From positions 62,001 through 126,000 of the forward strand of contig CABYIR010000001.1 of NCBI GenBank assembly GCA_902518955.1: 64,000 nucleotides of DNA. The letters are read 5' to 3'. The notes under the pieces are model-generated. The model did no database searches, was not told the origin of the DNA, and was given only the letters and a program-made list of their open reading frames with translations. Source of the DNA: an uncultured Pelagibacteraceae bacterium (GTDB taxonomy: Bacteria; Pseudomonadota; Alphaproteobacteria; Pelagibacterales; AG-422-B15). The position numbers and the translations under genes were made by a program. Shown here in pieces: positions 18,719 to 28,129 of the stretch. Position 1 is the stretch's first letter; every line of letters starts with the position of its first letter.

Positions 18719-19350
18719 AATTTCCTAAATACTATCAATGGAGATGAACAAGAAATAGAAAAATTTTCTCCGATCGAATAATTACTAATACCATGAGTTG
18801 CTGATGATAATTTTGATTTATCTAGGTTATATTTTAAGCCTTGTGTTGTTATTATATTGTCTTTATCCATCGATATAAGTGATACTTTTCTCATTGGCGT
18901 GGCTTCGAAATCTCTTTCGCCATTTACAAATTCTATTGAATATAAATCTGATAAAATTTCAATATTCAGTTGTTCGATATATTCGAGTGAAACGAGAATG
19001 GTTGCTAAATTTTGATCATCTCTCTCACCTGTTGCCCCAACCAAAATAATGTCTCTTATATTTTTACTCAGACAGTAATTGAGAGCCTTTTCTAAATCGT
19101 TAGTATTTTGATCTTCATCTTTAATTATTAATATGTCTTTACTAATTTTATTAATATCAACTGAATCTAAATCACCAATTACTACTGATGGCGTAATATT
19201 TAATTCTGATGCTAATTCATATCCATTATCAACGCATATTACATTTTTAGCATTTTTTAATATTTCTATAATTTTTTTGTTCTTAGGTTTTTTGCCGTTG
19301 GCAATTAGTACTGATGATGAGTCCAAGGATTGATCTTTCTTAGTAAGCAA
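18715..19350 (-). CDS. thiN: Thiamine pyrophosphokinase
   Basis: The 211-residue product carries the thiamine pyrophosphokinase signatures VICVDNGYELA, IGDLDSVD, DQNTNDLEKAL and GATGERDDQNLA, followed by a smaller beta-rich C-terminal domain that binds thiamine. The enzyme converts thiamine plus ATP to thiamine diphosphate. Here it sits between a periplasmic binding protein gene (11-base overlap) and a monooxygenase gene (ATGA overlap). The surroundings are catabolic rather than thiamine-related. No thiamine riboswitch is evident nearby. Confidence 0.9.
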   Translation of the reverse strand: MLTKKDQSLDSSSVLIANGKKPKNKKIIEILKNAKNVICVDNGYELASELNITPSVVIGDLDSVDINKISKDILIIKDEDQNTNDLEKALNYCLSKNIRDIILVGATGERDDQNLATILVSLEYIEQLNIEILSDLYSIEFVNGERDFEATPMRKVSLISMDKDNIITTQGLKYNLDKSKLSSATHGISNYSIGENFSISCSSPLIVFRKL

Positions 19351-20497
19351 TGGGTCCCGAGATTACTTTGAATCGTTCCTCCTGAACTTGAAAGAAGTAG
19401 GATATATTTGTTCCTTGTCTTCTAGTTTCACTAAATGTCACGCTTCCAGTCTGAAGAGGGTCTTCGAAATCCTTTATAGACTCCATTGATGATACAAAGT
19501 TATCAACAGTAAGTTCTTTGCCGGCTCTTTTGACTGCTTCAATCAGTATATCTGCAAATATATATCCATATAAAGCGCCTGTGTTTGGATCGTATCCATA
19601 AATACTTTTAAATTTATCCCACCAGTCCTTTTCTACTTTATTGGCGGTATCATAATATGGAAAAACAAGGGAATTTAAACAGTACAAACCATTCATAACA
19701 CCATTAGGCTGCTCAGCAACTACAGTATAATAACTCGCAGAAGTGGTAACAAAGTCAACATCTGTCCAATTAATTTCTTTCGATTTGATGAAAGGTAGAA
19801 TGGTTGTTCTCACAATAGTTCCCATTGCAACCAGGTCACAATTTGCATTTTTTAACTTTTTGATTTGAGCTGTAAAGTCTGTGTCAGTGGGCTTTGCTGA
19901 TGCACGTTCTACTAAATTCATTCCCATTTCTTCTAATTGATCTTCTGTTGCATCAACAATTTCTTGTCCAAAGTCAGTATCTTCATACAAAACACATACA
20001 TTTTTACGATTATTGTTTTCAACTAAATACTTTATACCAGTTCTAATTTGGTCGTAATAAGTAGATCCCGATGTAAATTTTAATTTATGAAAAGGTTCAT
20101 ACATTGAACGTGCAGCTGTAAGAGGAAATAAATTTGGCACATTTAACTTTAGTTGATCAGTCAATACCGCATTATTCATCGGCGTACCGAGTGAACCTAA
20201 CATCAGTGCGACTTTATCTCTTCTTAATAATTTATTAGCAGCTTGGACTGATCTTGGAACAGTATACTGATGATCCTCCACTATAAATTTAATTAAACGC
20301 CCATGAGCCCCACCTTTAATATTAAATTCATCAAATCGCATATTTGCACCATCAACACTTTGTTTTCCAATCATTGATGCTGGACCACTTAGGTCGGTAT
20401 GCATTCCAACAAGAATTTCTGTATCAGAAATTCCCTGATCTGCTAAAGCCACATGCGAAGTAAAAATGAATAATAATAAAATAAAATATTTATTCAT
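19340..20497 (-). CDS. ABC transporter periplasmic binding protein (Peripla_BP_6)
   Basis: The 385-residue product has a signal peptide ending HVALA before DQGIS, then a Leu/Ile/Val-type binding protein fold (ILVGMHTDLSGPASMIGK, CVLYEDTDFGQEI, VAMGTIVRTTILPF). It is a clear tandem paralog of the next gene: both mature chains begin DQGIS and share the order of motifs throughout. The family binds branched-chain amino acids, amides or aromatic/aliphatic acids. The gene is separated from its paralog by 2 bases. The ligand is not deducible. Confidence 0.92.
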   Translation of the reverse strand: MNKYFILLLFIFTSHVALADQGISDTEILVGMHTDLSGPASMIGKQSVDGANMRFDEFNIKGGAHGRLIKFIVEDHQYTVPRSVQAANKLLRRDKVALMLGSLGTPMNNAVLTDQLKLNVPNLFPLTAARSMYEPFHKLKFTSGSTYYDQIRTGIKYLVENNNRKNVCVLYEDTDFGQEIVDATEDQLEEMGMNLVERASAKPTDTDFTAQIKKLKNANCDLVAMGTIVRTTILPFIKSKEINWTDVDFVTTSASYYTVVAEQPNGVMNGLYCLNSLVFPYYDTANKVEKDWWDKFKSIYGYDPNTGALYGYIFADILIEAVKRAGKELTVDNFVSSMESIKDFEDPLQTGSVTFSETRRQGTNISYFFQVQEERFKVISGPIAY

Positions 20498-20499
20498 AA

Positions 20500-21660
20500 T
20501 TAATAAGTATACATCACATCATCAACTTGAACAAATTTACCATCTTGAACAACAAACAAAAATGCATCATTTGCTCCTAAGTGTTTATCTGGTCCCCATG
20601 ACAAAATACTTTCACCAAAAGGTATCTTATAGTCTTTTATACTTTCAAGAGCTGTAATAAATGATTCTGTTGTTAAATTATGTCCAGCAATTTCCAGAGC
20701 TCTAGCTGTTACATCCATATACATATAGCCATAGGCAGAGCCAATATTAGGAGTGTTTCCAAATAAGGATTCATACTTATCAATCCAATTACAGATTTCT
20801 TCGGAGCAGGAACTTTTGCTTGGCGTATCAAATTGAGCAAAAGTATAAAACCCATCAGTTATTCCACCAGGTTGACTAGCTATAACAGGGTGAAAACTTG
20901 CAACTTGACCAAAGAAAAGAGCATCCCATCCCATTTGTTTTGCTTTTGCATAGCCAATTATTGTATCTTTAACAATTGTTCCCATTGCCACAGCTTCACA
21001 ATCAGCATTCTTTAATTTAGTAATTTGAGATGTTAAATCAGTATCAGTTGGTTTATTTGTAGCCTTCTCATGAAGAGCTAGATTCATAGATGAAAGCTGG
21101 TCAATAACTGCGTCATAAGTTTCTTGTCCAAAATCATTATCTTGATACAGAACGCAAATTTTATTTTTACCTTGATCTTCAATAGCCCACTTTACCCCTG
21201 ATCTAATTTGATCATAGTATGATGATAACGCACCAAATTTTAATCGATGTAATGGATCAGTCATAGATCTTGCTGAAGATAGTGGAAACAGGTTTGGAAT
21301 ATCTTTTGCTTCTTGCATTTGAAACACTGCATTATTCATTGGCGTTCCAAGACTTGCTAACATCAAAAAAATCTTATCTTTATTAATAAGTTTATTTGCC
21401 GCCTGTACTGCTCTAGGCACCTGATATTGATGATCTTCTGCAAATAAAACAAGCTTTCTTCCGTGGATACCACCATTTTCATTAATTTCATCCATTCTCA
21501 TCTTTACTCCCTCAACAGAGTATTTGCCAAAAGAAGAAACTGGCCCGCTAATATCTGTATGCATTCCAATCTTAATTTCTTTATCGGATATGCCTTGATC
21601 AGCAAAAACAGAAAAATTAAAAAATAATATAGTAAGAACAGATATTGCGTATTTAAGCAT
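20500..21660 (-). CDS. ABC transporter periplasmic binding protein (Peripla_BP_6), paralog
   Basis: The 386-residue product has a signal peptide ending FSVFA before DQGIS, and the fold segments IKIGMHTDISGPVSSFGK, CVLYQDNDFGQET and VAMGTIVKDTIIGY. It duplicates the downstream neighbour, with visible divergence in the ligand-facing middle and a longer Cys-containing stretch (SSCSEEICNWID) not seen in the paralog. Two binding proteins may feed one transporter with related ligands. Only an ATPase (livF) is encoded in this operon; no permease genes are present. Confidence 0.92.
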   Translation of the reverse strand: MLKYAISVLTILFFNFSVFADQGISDKEIKIGMHTDISGPVSSFGKYSVEGVKMRMDEINENGGIHGRKLVLFAEDHQYQVPRAVQAANKLINKDKIFLMLASLGTPMNNAVFQMQEAKDIPNLFPLSSARSMTDPLHRLKFGALSSYYDQIRSGVKWAIEDQGKNKICVLYQDNDFGQETYDAVIDQLSSMNLALHEKATNKPTDTDLTSQITKLKNADCEAVAMGTIVKDTIIGYAKAKQMGWDALFFGQVASFHPVIASQPGGITDGFYTFAQFDTPSKSSCSEEICNWIDKYESLFGNTPNIGSAYGYMYMDVTARALEIAGHNLTTESFITALESIKDYKIPFGESILSWGPDKHLGANDAFLFVVQDGKFVQVDDVMYTY

Positions 21661-21692
21661 TTTTTATCTCCAATTGAATTTAGTTATTAATA

Positions 21693-23516
21693 TTAAGCAG
21701 TTTTATACATTGCTTCAATTATATTAGTATACTTTTGATTAATAAATTTTCTTTTTAACTTCATTGTTGGCGTTAATTCATCATCTTCTGCAGTTAATTG
21801 AACATCAATAAGTGAGAATTTTTTTACCTGCTCCACATTTGCGAATTTCTTATTTACTTGATTAACTTCAAGCTCAATTAAATCAATAATTTCTTTTGAT
21901 TTACATAAACTCTCAAAATTAGAAAATGGCACATCATGGTCTTGTGCAAACTTCATTACATTTTCTTCATCTATCATTATCAAGCAAGAAAGAAATTTTC
22001 TTTTATCACCAATAACAACTGCATCAGATATGAATGCACTAAATTTTAATTCATTTTCAATTTCAGATGGGGAAATATTTTTTCCACCCGCTGTAATAAT
22101 AATATCTTTTTTTCGATCAGTAATTTTTAAGTTACCGCTATTATCTAAATGTCCAACATCTCCTGTATGAAGCCATCCATCAATAATTGTTTCTTCAGTT
22201 TGTTCAGGTTTATTTAAATACCCACAAAATACACCAGGTCCTCTAAATAAAATTTCACCATCCTTTGCAATTTGAACTTCAGAGCCATCAATAGCTCTTC
22301 CAACACACCCTTTTTTTATTTCTCTTGAATAAAAAGCAGTTCCAATACCTGCTGTTTCAGTCATTCCCCATCCTTCACGCATATCGAGACCAATTGATAA
22401 ATACCAATCAATTAATTCTGGTGAAATTGGTGCGGCACCGCTCAGTACATACCTGCAATTATTAAGACCTAGAAGTTTTTTAATATTTTTTAGGACAAAC
22501 TGATCACAAAACCCAAACAGTAATTGAGTTGTAAAAGGTACAGGTTCACCATTAAGAATATAGTCTTTTCTTTTACTGCCTACCGATATTGCAAATTTAT
22601 AAAAAGCTTTTCCAATGAATGTTGCATCTTTCATTGTAATCGTAATAGAAGAATAAAATTTTTCCCAAATTCTTGGAACAGCAATAAAACCTGTTGGCGA
22701 TACTTCTCGAATATTCTCAGGTACAGTATCTATGCTTTCTGCAAAGTTTATAACTGCAGCTGATTGAAGAGGATACATAACCGAAACAGTTCTCTCTAAT
22801 ATATGACAGAGAGGTAAAAATGATAATTGCTCATCATTTTCTTGCGGTTTAAATATATTTATCCCTGTATTAATTTGATAAACAATATTTTTATTGCTAA
22901 TCATAGCTCCTTTAGAGGGGCCGGTAGTGCCTGATGTATAAACTAGGATAGCAATATCTTCAGGGCTTACTTTTGCCATTAAACTTTCAAATAAATCTGG
23001 ATTATTTTTATCAATTAATTCACCTAATTTAATTAATTCACTAAATGATATAACCTGTGGATCAGAAAAATCATGCAATCCTTCTAAGTCGTAAATAATG
23101 ATTTTTTTTAAAGAGGGACAATTTTCTCTCACTTCTAGAATTTTGTCTAATTGCTCCTCATTTTCAGCAAAATAGAAATTAGTTTTAGAGTCATTAACTA
23201 AATATTCAACTTGTGATGATGAGTCTGTTGTGTACACACCACTTGAAATACCTCCAACACAAATAACGCCTAGATCAGTAAATAACCATTCAGGAATTCC
23301 TTCACTTGCTATTGAAACAACATCATTTTTATTCAAGCCAAGAGAATTTAAAGCTAAGCCAACGTACTTAGCTTTATCTCCATACTCTCTCCATGAAATT
23401 GATTGCCAGATACCAAGATCTTTCTCGCGCATTGCAGTTTTATTCTTTCTTTTATTAACTGCATTCCAAAAAATCTTTGGTACGGTATCTAGCGCCACAT
23501 TTTCTTTTTCTTCCAT
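21693..23516 (-). CDS. Long-chain-type acyl-CoA synthetase (AMP-binding)
   Basis: At 607 residues this is typical of long-chain fatty acyl-CoA ligases. It shows the ATP-binding motif ILVYTSGTTGPSKGAM, REGWGMTET, and the C-terminal hinge region WLHTGDVGHLDNSGNLKITDRKKDIIIT. The enzyme activates a carboxylic acid with ATP and CoA, the first step of catabolism. It overlaps livF by 28 bases, an unusually long same-strand overlap implying coupled translation. This LivF-ligase pairing suggests uptake coupled to CoA activation. Confidence 0.93.
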   Translation of the reverse strand: MEEKENVALDTVPKIFWNAVNKRKNKTAMREKDLGIWQSISWREYGDKAKYVGLALNSLGLNKNDVVSIASEGIPEWLFTDLGVICVGGISSGVYTTDSSSQVEYLVNDSKTNFYFAENEEQLDKILEVRENCPSLKKIIIYDLEGLHDFSDPQVISFSELIKLGELIDKNNPDLFESLMAKVSPEDIAILVYTSGTTGPSKGAMISNKNIVYQINTGINIFKPQENDEQLSFLPLCHILERTVSVMYPLQSAAVINFAESIDTVPENIREVSPTGFIAVPRIWEKFYSSITITMKDATFIGKAFYKFAISVGSKRKDYILNGEPVPFTTQLLFGFCDQFVLKNIKKLLGLNNCRYVLSGAAPISPELIDWYLSIGLDMREGWGMTETAGIGTAFYSREIKKGCVGRAIDGSEVQIAKDGEILFRGPGVFCGYLNKPEQTEETIIDGWLHTGDVGHLDNSGNLKITDRKKDIIITAGGKNISPSEIENELKFSAFISDAVVIGDKRKFLSCLIMIDEENVMKFAQDHDVPFSNFESLCKSKEIIDLIELEVNQVNKKFANVEQVKKFSLIDVQLTAEDDELTPTMKLKRKFINQKYTNIIEAMYKTA

Positions 23517-24262
23517 CTCTTTTCTCCTCGAATACCGGCATCTTGCTGCCCCAAATAAAATTCCTTAATATCTTCTTTATCTAATAACTCAGCACTATCA
23601 CCTTCCATTACTATTCTTCCAAGTTCCAACACATAACCAAAATCAGAATTACTGAGTGCTATATTTGCATTTTGTTCAACAAGAAGTATGGTTGTTTTTA
23701 ACTCTTTATTAATTCTTACAATAATCTTAAAAATTTCTTTAACTAACTTTGGCGATAAGCCTAGTGATGGCTCATCTAATAACATAATGCTTGGCCTGCT
23801 CATTAAAGATCTGCTAATACAAAGCATCTGTTGTTCTCCTCCAGATAATAGCCCTGCAGGCTGATTCATTCTTTCTTTTAAAATTGGAAAATAGTTAAAC
23901 ACTTGCTCTAAATCTATATTTATTTCTTTCTGATCATTTCTTGTAAATGCTCCCATTTGGAGATTTTCAAGCACGCTACAATATGGAAAAACTTCTCTTC
24001 CTTCGGGAGAGTGACTCATTCCTAGTTTTAATATTTTGTCTGGATCCTTTTTTTGTATTTCTTTCCCATCTAAAGTAATTTTACCTTTTCTTGGATCTAT
24101 TGCGCCTGAAATTGTTTTAAGAATCGTTGTCTTTCCTGCACCATTCGACCCTAAAATTGTAACTATTGATCCTTTCTTAACTTCAAAACTAACACCCCTA
24201 ATAGCCATGATTGGACCATAGTAAGTTTCAATATTTTCAACTTTTAAAAGAGATTCATTCAT
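23489..24262 (-). CDS. livF: ABC transporter ATP-binding protein, LivF type
   Basis: The 257-residue product has Walker A GSNGAGKTT, signature LLSGGEQQMLCISR, and Walker B SIMLLDEPSLGLSPKL. The pattern EGREVFPYCSVLENL is characteristic of LivF ATPases. It powers import of the ligand captured by the two binding proteins downstream. It starts 4 bases after the AtuA-like stop. LivG, LivH and LivM are not in the window, so they must be encoded elsewhere. The C-terminus is extended into the ligase start and ends in a basic WKKKKMWR tail. Confidence 0.93.
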   Translation of the reverse strand: MNESLLKVENIETYYGPIMAIRGVSFEVKKGSIVTILGSNGAGKTTILKTISGAIDPRKGKITLDGKEIQKKDPDKILKLGMSHSPEGREVFPYCSVLENLQMGAFTRNDQKEINIDLEQVFNYFPILKERMNQPAGLLSGGEQQMLCISRSLMSRPSIMLLDEPSLGLSPKLVKEIFKIIVRINKELKTTILLVEQNANIALSNSDFGYVLELGRIVMEGDSAELLDKEDIKEFYLGQQDAGIRGEKRWKKKKMWR

Positions 24263-24266
24263 TGTC

Positions 24267-26054
24267 TTAATTTAATAGTTTCTTAGGGATAGGAATTTTT
24301 CTACTTAAAAGTATTTGTGCATAAGCTTTTCCTTGAGGATCATTTCTCAAACTTGCTGGTCCACCTCCACCTAGTACGTCATGAAGTAAAAAATTAATAG
24401 AGTATGATCCAGGAAGTAAAAATTTTTCAATGTCCCCTTTTAGAAATTTACTAAATGATTTTTTTACAAATTCTTCAGTTAAATAATGACATAAAGCTGG
24501 AAAATATTTTTGATCTCTTGCGATAATCCCAATATTTGCTTTATCTCCTTTATCTCCACTTCTTCCATAAGCAATATCAATTAATGGCACATCAATAAGC
24601 TCTTCTTCGATATCGTTGTATTCAGGTTTTGATGGTCTAATAGTTTGATTGAAATCATAAATTTCTCCATATGATACTTTTATATCATGCTCCTTATCAT
24701 CAATTATTTTTATTGGCACTTTTGATTTAGGGATTAAAAATGAAAAAAGTCTCACAACTGGCGATGGCTTTGGTCTAGCTCCAGCGAATCCAGAAAGGCC
24801 TGGTGGAGTTGCTAACCCAAGTCCTACAGACTCTTTAAGCATAATACCAATAGCTCTTATGTCTTCATGTTTAGCTGCAAACTTCAAAACAACTTCTTTA
24901 TTATCGTGCGCCTCATCAATGTCTGTTGAATATTGACTATTGCTTCCGATTACCTCAATACTTGTTTCATCAAAATCAGGTATATTCATGGCCCTCATAA
25001 TTGTTTTTGATCTTTGAAAAATTGCATCGCCAAAAACTTGTGCTTTCTTATCAGCATTAATCCCAACGAAGGAACACAAATGGCCGCCCCTAAATCCATC
25101 GGCATACGTCACACTTACTTTATAATCTTTTGGAGATGGATACCCTTTTGCGCCTGAAACTTGAATTTTATTTTTTTCAATTTCAATCAATTCTACATTT
25201 GAAAAATCACAAATTACATCGGGAAGAATATAAGCTTGAGGATCACCTATTTCATAGAGCATTTGCTCTGATATTGTGCCAATGTTAACGATGCCAGATG
25301 AAGATTTAGATTTAGTACAAGTGAATAAGCCACCGCTTTCAACTTCAACTATTGGATAACCTATATCATTTAAATTTTCTGATACTTGTTCCCAGTCTGT
25401 AAAATTACCTCCTGTACTTTGAGTTCCACATTCAATAATATGACCGGCAAGACTTCCTGAAGAAAGTAAATCATAGTCATTTTCATTCCATCCAAATGAA
25501 TATATACATGCTCCTAATGTAACTGCACTATCAACGCTTCTACCTGTTATTACAATATCTGCTCCATTTTCAAGAGCTTTAGCAATAGGAAAAGCTCCGA
25601 GGTAAGCATTAATGCTAGCAATTTTATTTGGATCAGGAAAATCAACTCCAGAATACATTTCTAAAACCTTATCTTTGTTTAGATTCTCTTTCTCAGACAT
25701 TAAATCATCACCTAAAATGACAGCAACTTTAAGATCTAAGTTTTGTTCTTTGATTAATTCTCGTAAAGCATCTGCACATGCATTAGGATTCACTCCGCCA
25801 GCATTTGATAATATCTTAATTTTTTGATCCGCTATTTGCCTTAAGTTTAATTTCATAACACTTGATACAAAATCAGTGGCATAACCCTTTGCAGGATCCT
25901 TACTTCTAGCTCGAGCCATAATAGACATTGTAATCTCAGCTAGATAATCATAGACGATGAAATCAAGAGAATTTCCATTAAGCAACTGAGGGGTAGCGAT
26001 AACAGAATCTCCCCAAAAACCGCTAGCTCCACCTATTCTTATTGATTTTATCAT
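24267..26054 (-). CDS. AtuA/DUF1446 family acyclic-terpene utilisation-type protein
   Basis: The 595-residue product has the DUF1446 core (IGGASGFWGDSVIATPQLL, NAGGVNPNACADAL, ITGRSVDSAVTLG) fused to a C-terminal AtuA-like domain (IAYGRSGDKGDKANIGIIAR). Fusion of both parts is usual in alphaproteobacteria. AtuA proteins are required for citronellol/geraniol catabolism, though their reaction is not established. As the first gene of the operon it suggests a branched or isoprenoid-like carboxylic acid substrate; that reading is inference. It diverges from a DUF805 gene with a 51-base gap. Confidence 0.9.
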   Translation of the reverse strand: MIKSIRIGGASGFWGDSVIATPQLLNGNSLDFIVYDYLAEITMSIMARARSKDPAKGYATDFVSSVMKLNLRQIADQKIKILSNAGGVNPNACADALRELIKEQNLDLKVAVILGDDLMSEKENLNKDKVLEMYSGVDFPDPNKIASINAYLGAFPIAKALENGADIVITGRSVDSAVTLGACIYSFGWNENDYDLLSSGSLAGHIIECGTQSTGGNFTDWEQVSENLNDIGYPIVEVESGGLFTCTKSKSSSGIVNIGTISEQMLYEIGDPQAYILPDVICDFSNVELIEIEKNKIQVSGAKGYPSPKDYKVSVTYADGFRGGHLCSFVGINADKKAQVFGDAIFQRSKTIMRAMNIPDFDETSIEVIGSNSQYSTDIDEAHDNKEVVLKFAAKHEDIRAIGIMLKESVGLGLATPPGLSGFAGARPKPSPVVRLFSFLIPKSKVPIKIIDDKEHDIKVSYGEIYDFNQTIRPSKPEYNDIEEELIDVPLIDIAYGRSGDKGDKANIGIIARDQKYFPALCHYLTEEFVKKSFSKFLKGDIEKFLLPGSYSINFLLHDVLGGGGPASLRNDPQGKAYAQILLSRKIPIPKKLLN

Positions 26055-26105
26055 TAGGTAGGAAGTATATATATTTTTTGCAAAAAAACTTATATTTTCT
26101 TACTC

Positions 26106-26510
26106 ATGGCAATAAGTTTCACAGACTCAATCAAGAAAGCATTTATAAAAGCTTTTGATTTTAAAACTCGTTCGTCAAGAGCGGAGTTTTGGCATTTTTA
26201 TTTATTTACAGTCATTGTGGGTATGATTGGTATTCAAATTGATCAATATCTTTCATTAGAGTTAATAAATTTTGAATTATCACGTTCACCTAACAATGAA
26301 TTTATTTTAGGTCATTTTTATTTATTCACTTATTTTTTATTCTTAATTCCCTCGCTTTCACTCTATATAAGAAGATTGCATGATACAGATCGATCTGGAT
26401 GGTGGCTATTGATAATGGCAATACCTTTTATTGGCTTTGTGACAATTGTAATGTTTTGGCTTCTTAAGGGAAATGAAAAAAGAAATAGATATGGAGACCC
26501 AGTGATTTAG
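26106..26510 (+). CDS. DUF805 family membrane protein
   Basis: The 134-residue product shows the DUF805 signature: SSRAEFWHFYLFTVIVG, IRRLHDTDRSGWWLLI, and a C-terminal FWLLKGNEKRNRYGDP. There are three to four hydrophobic segments, so it is an inner-membrane protein. Family function is unknown. It stands alone between the divergent AtuA-like gene and the convergent flavin reductase gene, with 10 bases between stops. Confidence 0.92.
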   Translation: MAISFTDSIKKAFIKAFDFKTRSSRAEFWHFYLFTVIVGMIGIQIDQYLSLELINFELSRSPNNEFILGHFYLFTYFLFLIPSLSLYIRRLHDTDRSGWWLLIMAIPFIGFVTIVMFWLLKGNEKRNRYGDPVI

Positions 26511-26520
26511 GAGACTCGTT

Positions 26521-26991
26521 TTACTTTAAATCTCTATATTCACTTCGATAATAAATTAAAGGTTTTTTATTTTCATCAATTGATAGATATTCAACTTCTC
26601 CAATGACTAATACGTGATCTGCAATATCTATTTTTTGAAAAACTTTTAATTCAATATGACCAAGGGCTTTATCTAAAATAATATTCCCATTCTTCGATAT
26701 TTGATGTGCAACTTTTTCAGCTTTATTTGTTTCTTTAGAAGCAAATAGTTTCGAAATATCTTTTTGATCAGAGGATAAAAAATTAATAGCGAATTTATCT
26801 TTTTTTAGGAATTCAACATAATCAGTCTCGGTTTTGTAAATATTAAAGATCATTAAAGGTGGGTTTAGACTTAATGATGCAAATGAATTTACTGTAAACC
26901 CACTTGTATGAGAAGTTGCGACACAAACACCAGTAGCAAATGAACCGAATGCTTTTTTTAGCTGTTCAACTTCAAATTTGTTATCTGACAT
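26521..26991 (-). CDS. Flavin reductase-like domain protein
   Basis: The 156-residue product begins the flavin-reductase fold with LKKAFGSFATGVCVATSH, then TVNSFASLSLNPPLMIFNI and FAINFLSSDQKDISKLFAS. It ends with VLVIGEVEYLSIDENKKPLIYYRSEYRDL. The family uses NAD(P)H to reduce free FMN/FAD for a partner oxygenase, or acts as a flavoprotein itself. It is downstream of the fatty acid desaturase gene by 27 bases on the same strand, so the pair may be cotranscribed. The partner is not certain. Confidence 0.9.
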   Translation of the reverse strand: MSDNKFEVEQLKKAFGSFATGVCVATSHTSGFTVNSFASLSLNPPLMIFNIYKTETDYVEFLKKDKFAINFLSSDQKDISKLFASKETNKAEKVAHQISKNGNIILDKALGHIELKVFQKIDIADHVLVIGEVEYLSIDENKKPLIYYRSEYRDLK

Positions 26992-27018
26992 AATTGTAAT
27001 TGTAAATTATTAGCTTAA

Positions 27019-27960
27019 TTACACTAATATTGATTTGAGTAAAGGGATATATCCCTTCTTTATTTCCATTCTATTGGTATATTTTTTAGCGATCAATAAG
27101 TTGTGAGCATGCTTTAACTTGTAACATGGAACAAACATAAATAAGTGATGCTCTAGATGATAATTCACATAATATGGAGCAACAAAACAGCGTTCGATAA
27201 ATGATGCGTGAGTTGTCCTTGCATTATTAAAATCATCACAATCATTAGGGACAACTGCATGTTCTGCAATATTACGAATTCTATAAAAAAATTGAAAAAT
27301 AGTTAGAGCGGGCACTAGCCAAAAAGCAAAATAATACCACCAGCTGCCTACAATACTCATAGAGATAAATATTAAGAATTGTGATAATAAAATTCCTCTT
27401 AATGTCGTTTTTGATTTGAAGCCCGAGATTTCTTTTCCATCTACTTTTAAAGTATCATTATCAAAAGTTTTTTTAATAGACTGATATCTTTGCTTAATAC
27501 CTGTTATTCCACTCAAATCTCTTAACATTTTTCGAATAAAACTACTCATTGTAATAGGAAATGGCTTTGAAAGAACCAAGTCTGGATCATCTTCGGTTTG
27601 GGTGTGTCTATGATGTTTTAAATGATAATGTCTATAATCATATGTATCAACTGCCATTGGAAATGCGCAGAAGAATTGAGAAATATAGTTATTTAATTTT
27701 ACGTTATTTGCAATTAATCCATGCGCACCTTCATGCATCAGAATTGCAAGTCCCAATTGTCTACCAGCAATAAAGGTAATTATAACTAAATATAAAATGA
27801 AGCTTGGGAATAAAGTATAAACAAATAAGAGTGAAAATATGACAAGCCACGCATGTACAACTAACAAAGTTCCCATTAAAGAACTTTTTGTTCTCAGATA
27901 TTTAATTTGAGAAGAGTCTAATATCTCATCAGGTTTGATTGCTGGCGTAGTGACCGTCAT
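27019..27960 (-). CDS. Membrane fatty acid desaturase family protein
   Basis: The 313-residue membrane protein has three histidine boxes: HEGAHG, HYHLKHHRHT and HLEHHLF. They are spaced across four hydrophobic helices, as in non-heme di-iron desaturases and hydroxylases. It would introduce a double bond or hydroxyl into a lipid in the inner membrane. Regiospecificity cannot be read. The gene precedes a flavin reductase on the same strand. An alternative is a carotenoid-type hydroxylase, but the box pattern fits desaturases better. Confidence 0.88.
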   Translation of the reverse strand: MTVTTPAIKPDEILDSSQIKYLRTKSSLMGTLLVVHAWLVIFSLLFVYTLFPSFILYLVIITFIAGRQLGLAILMHEGAHGLIANNVKLNNYISQFFCAFPMAVDTYDYRHYHLKHHRHTQTEDDPDLVLSKPFPITMSSFIRKMLRDLSGITGIKQRYQSIKKTFDNDTLKVDGKEISGFKSKTTLRGILLSQFLIFISMSIVGSWWYYFAFWLVPALTIFQFFYRIRNIAEHAVVPNDCDDFNNARTTHASFIERCFVAPYYVNYHLEHHLFMFVPCYKLKHAHNLLIAKKYTNRMEIKKGYIPLLKSILV

Positions 27961-28129
27961 ACCGTTAATATAGCCTTAAAATAAGCTAGCTCAATAATAT
28001 TTAACTTATTGATTTTATTGTAAGCTTTTATGTTATTTTTTTATGACGATAAAAATTAAGCATAAAATTTAGTGTATCAGCAAATCATATTTGCCATAAA
28101 ATTTTAGTTTAAATTTACAAGGAGTTAAT

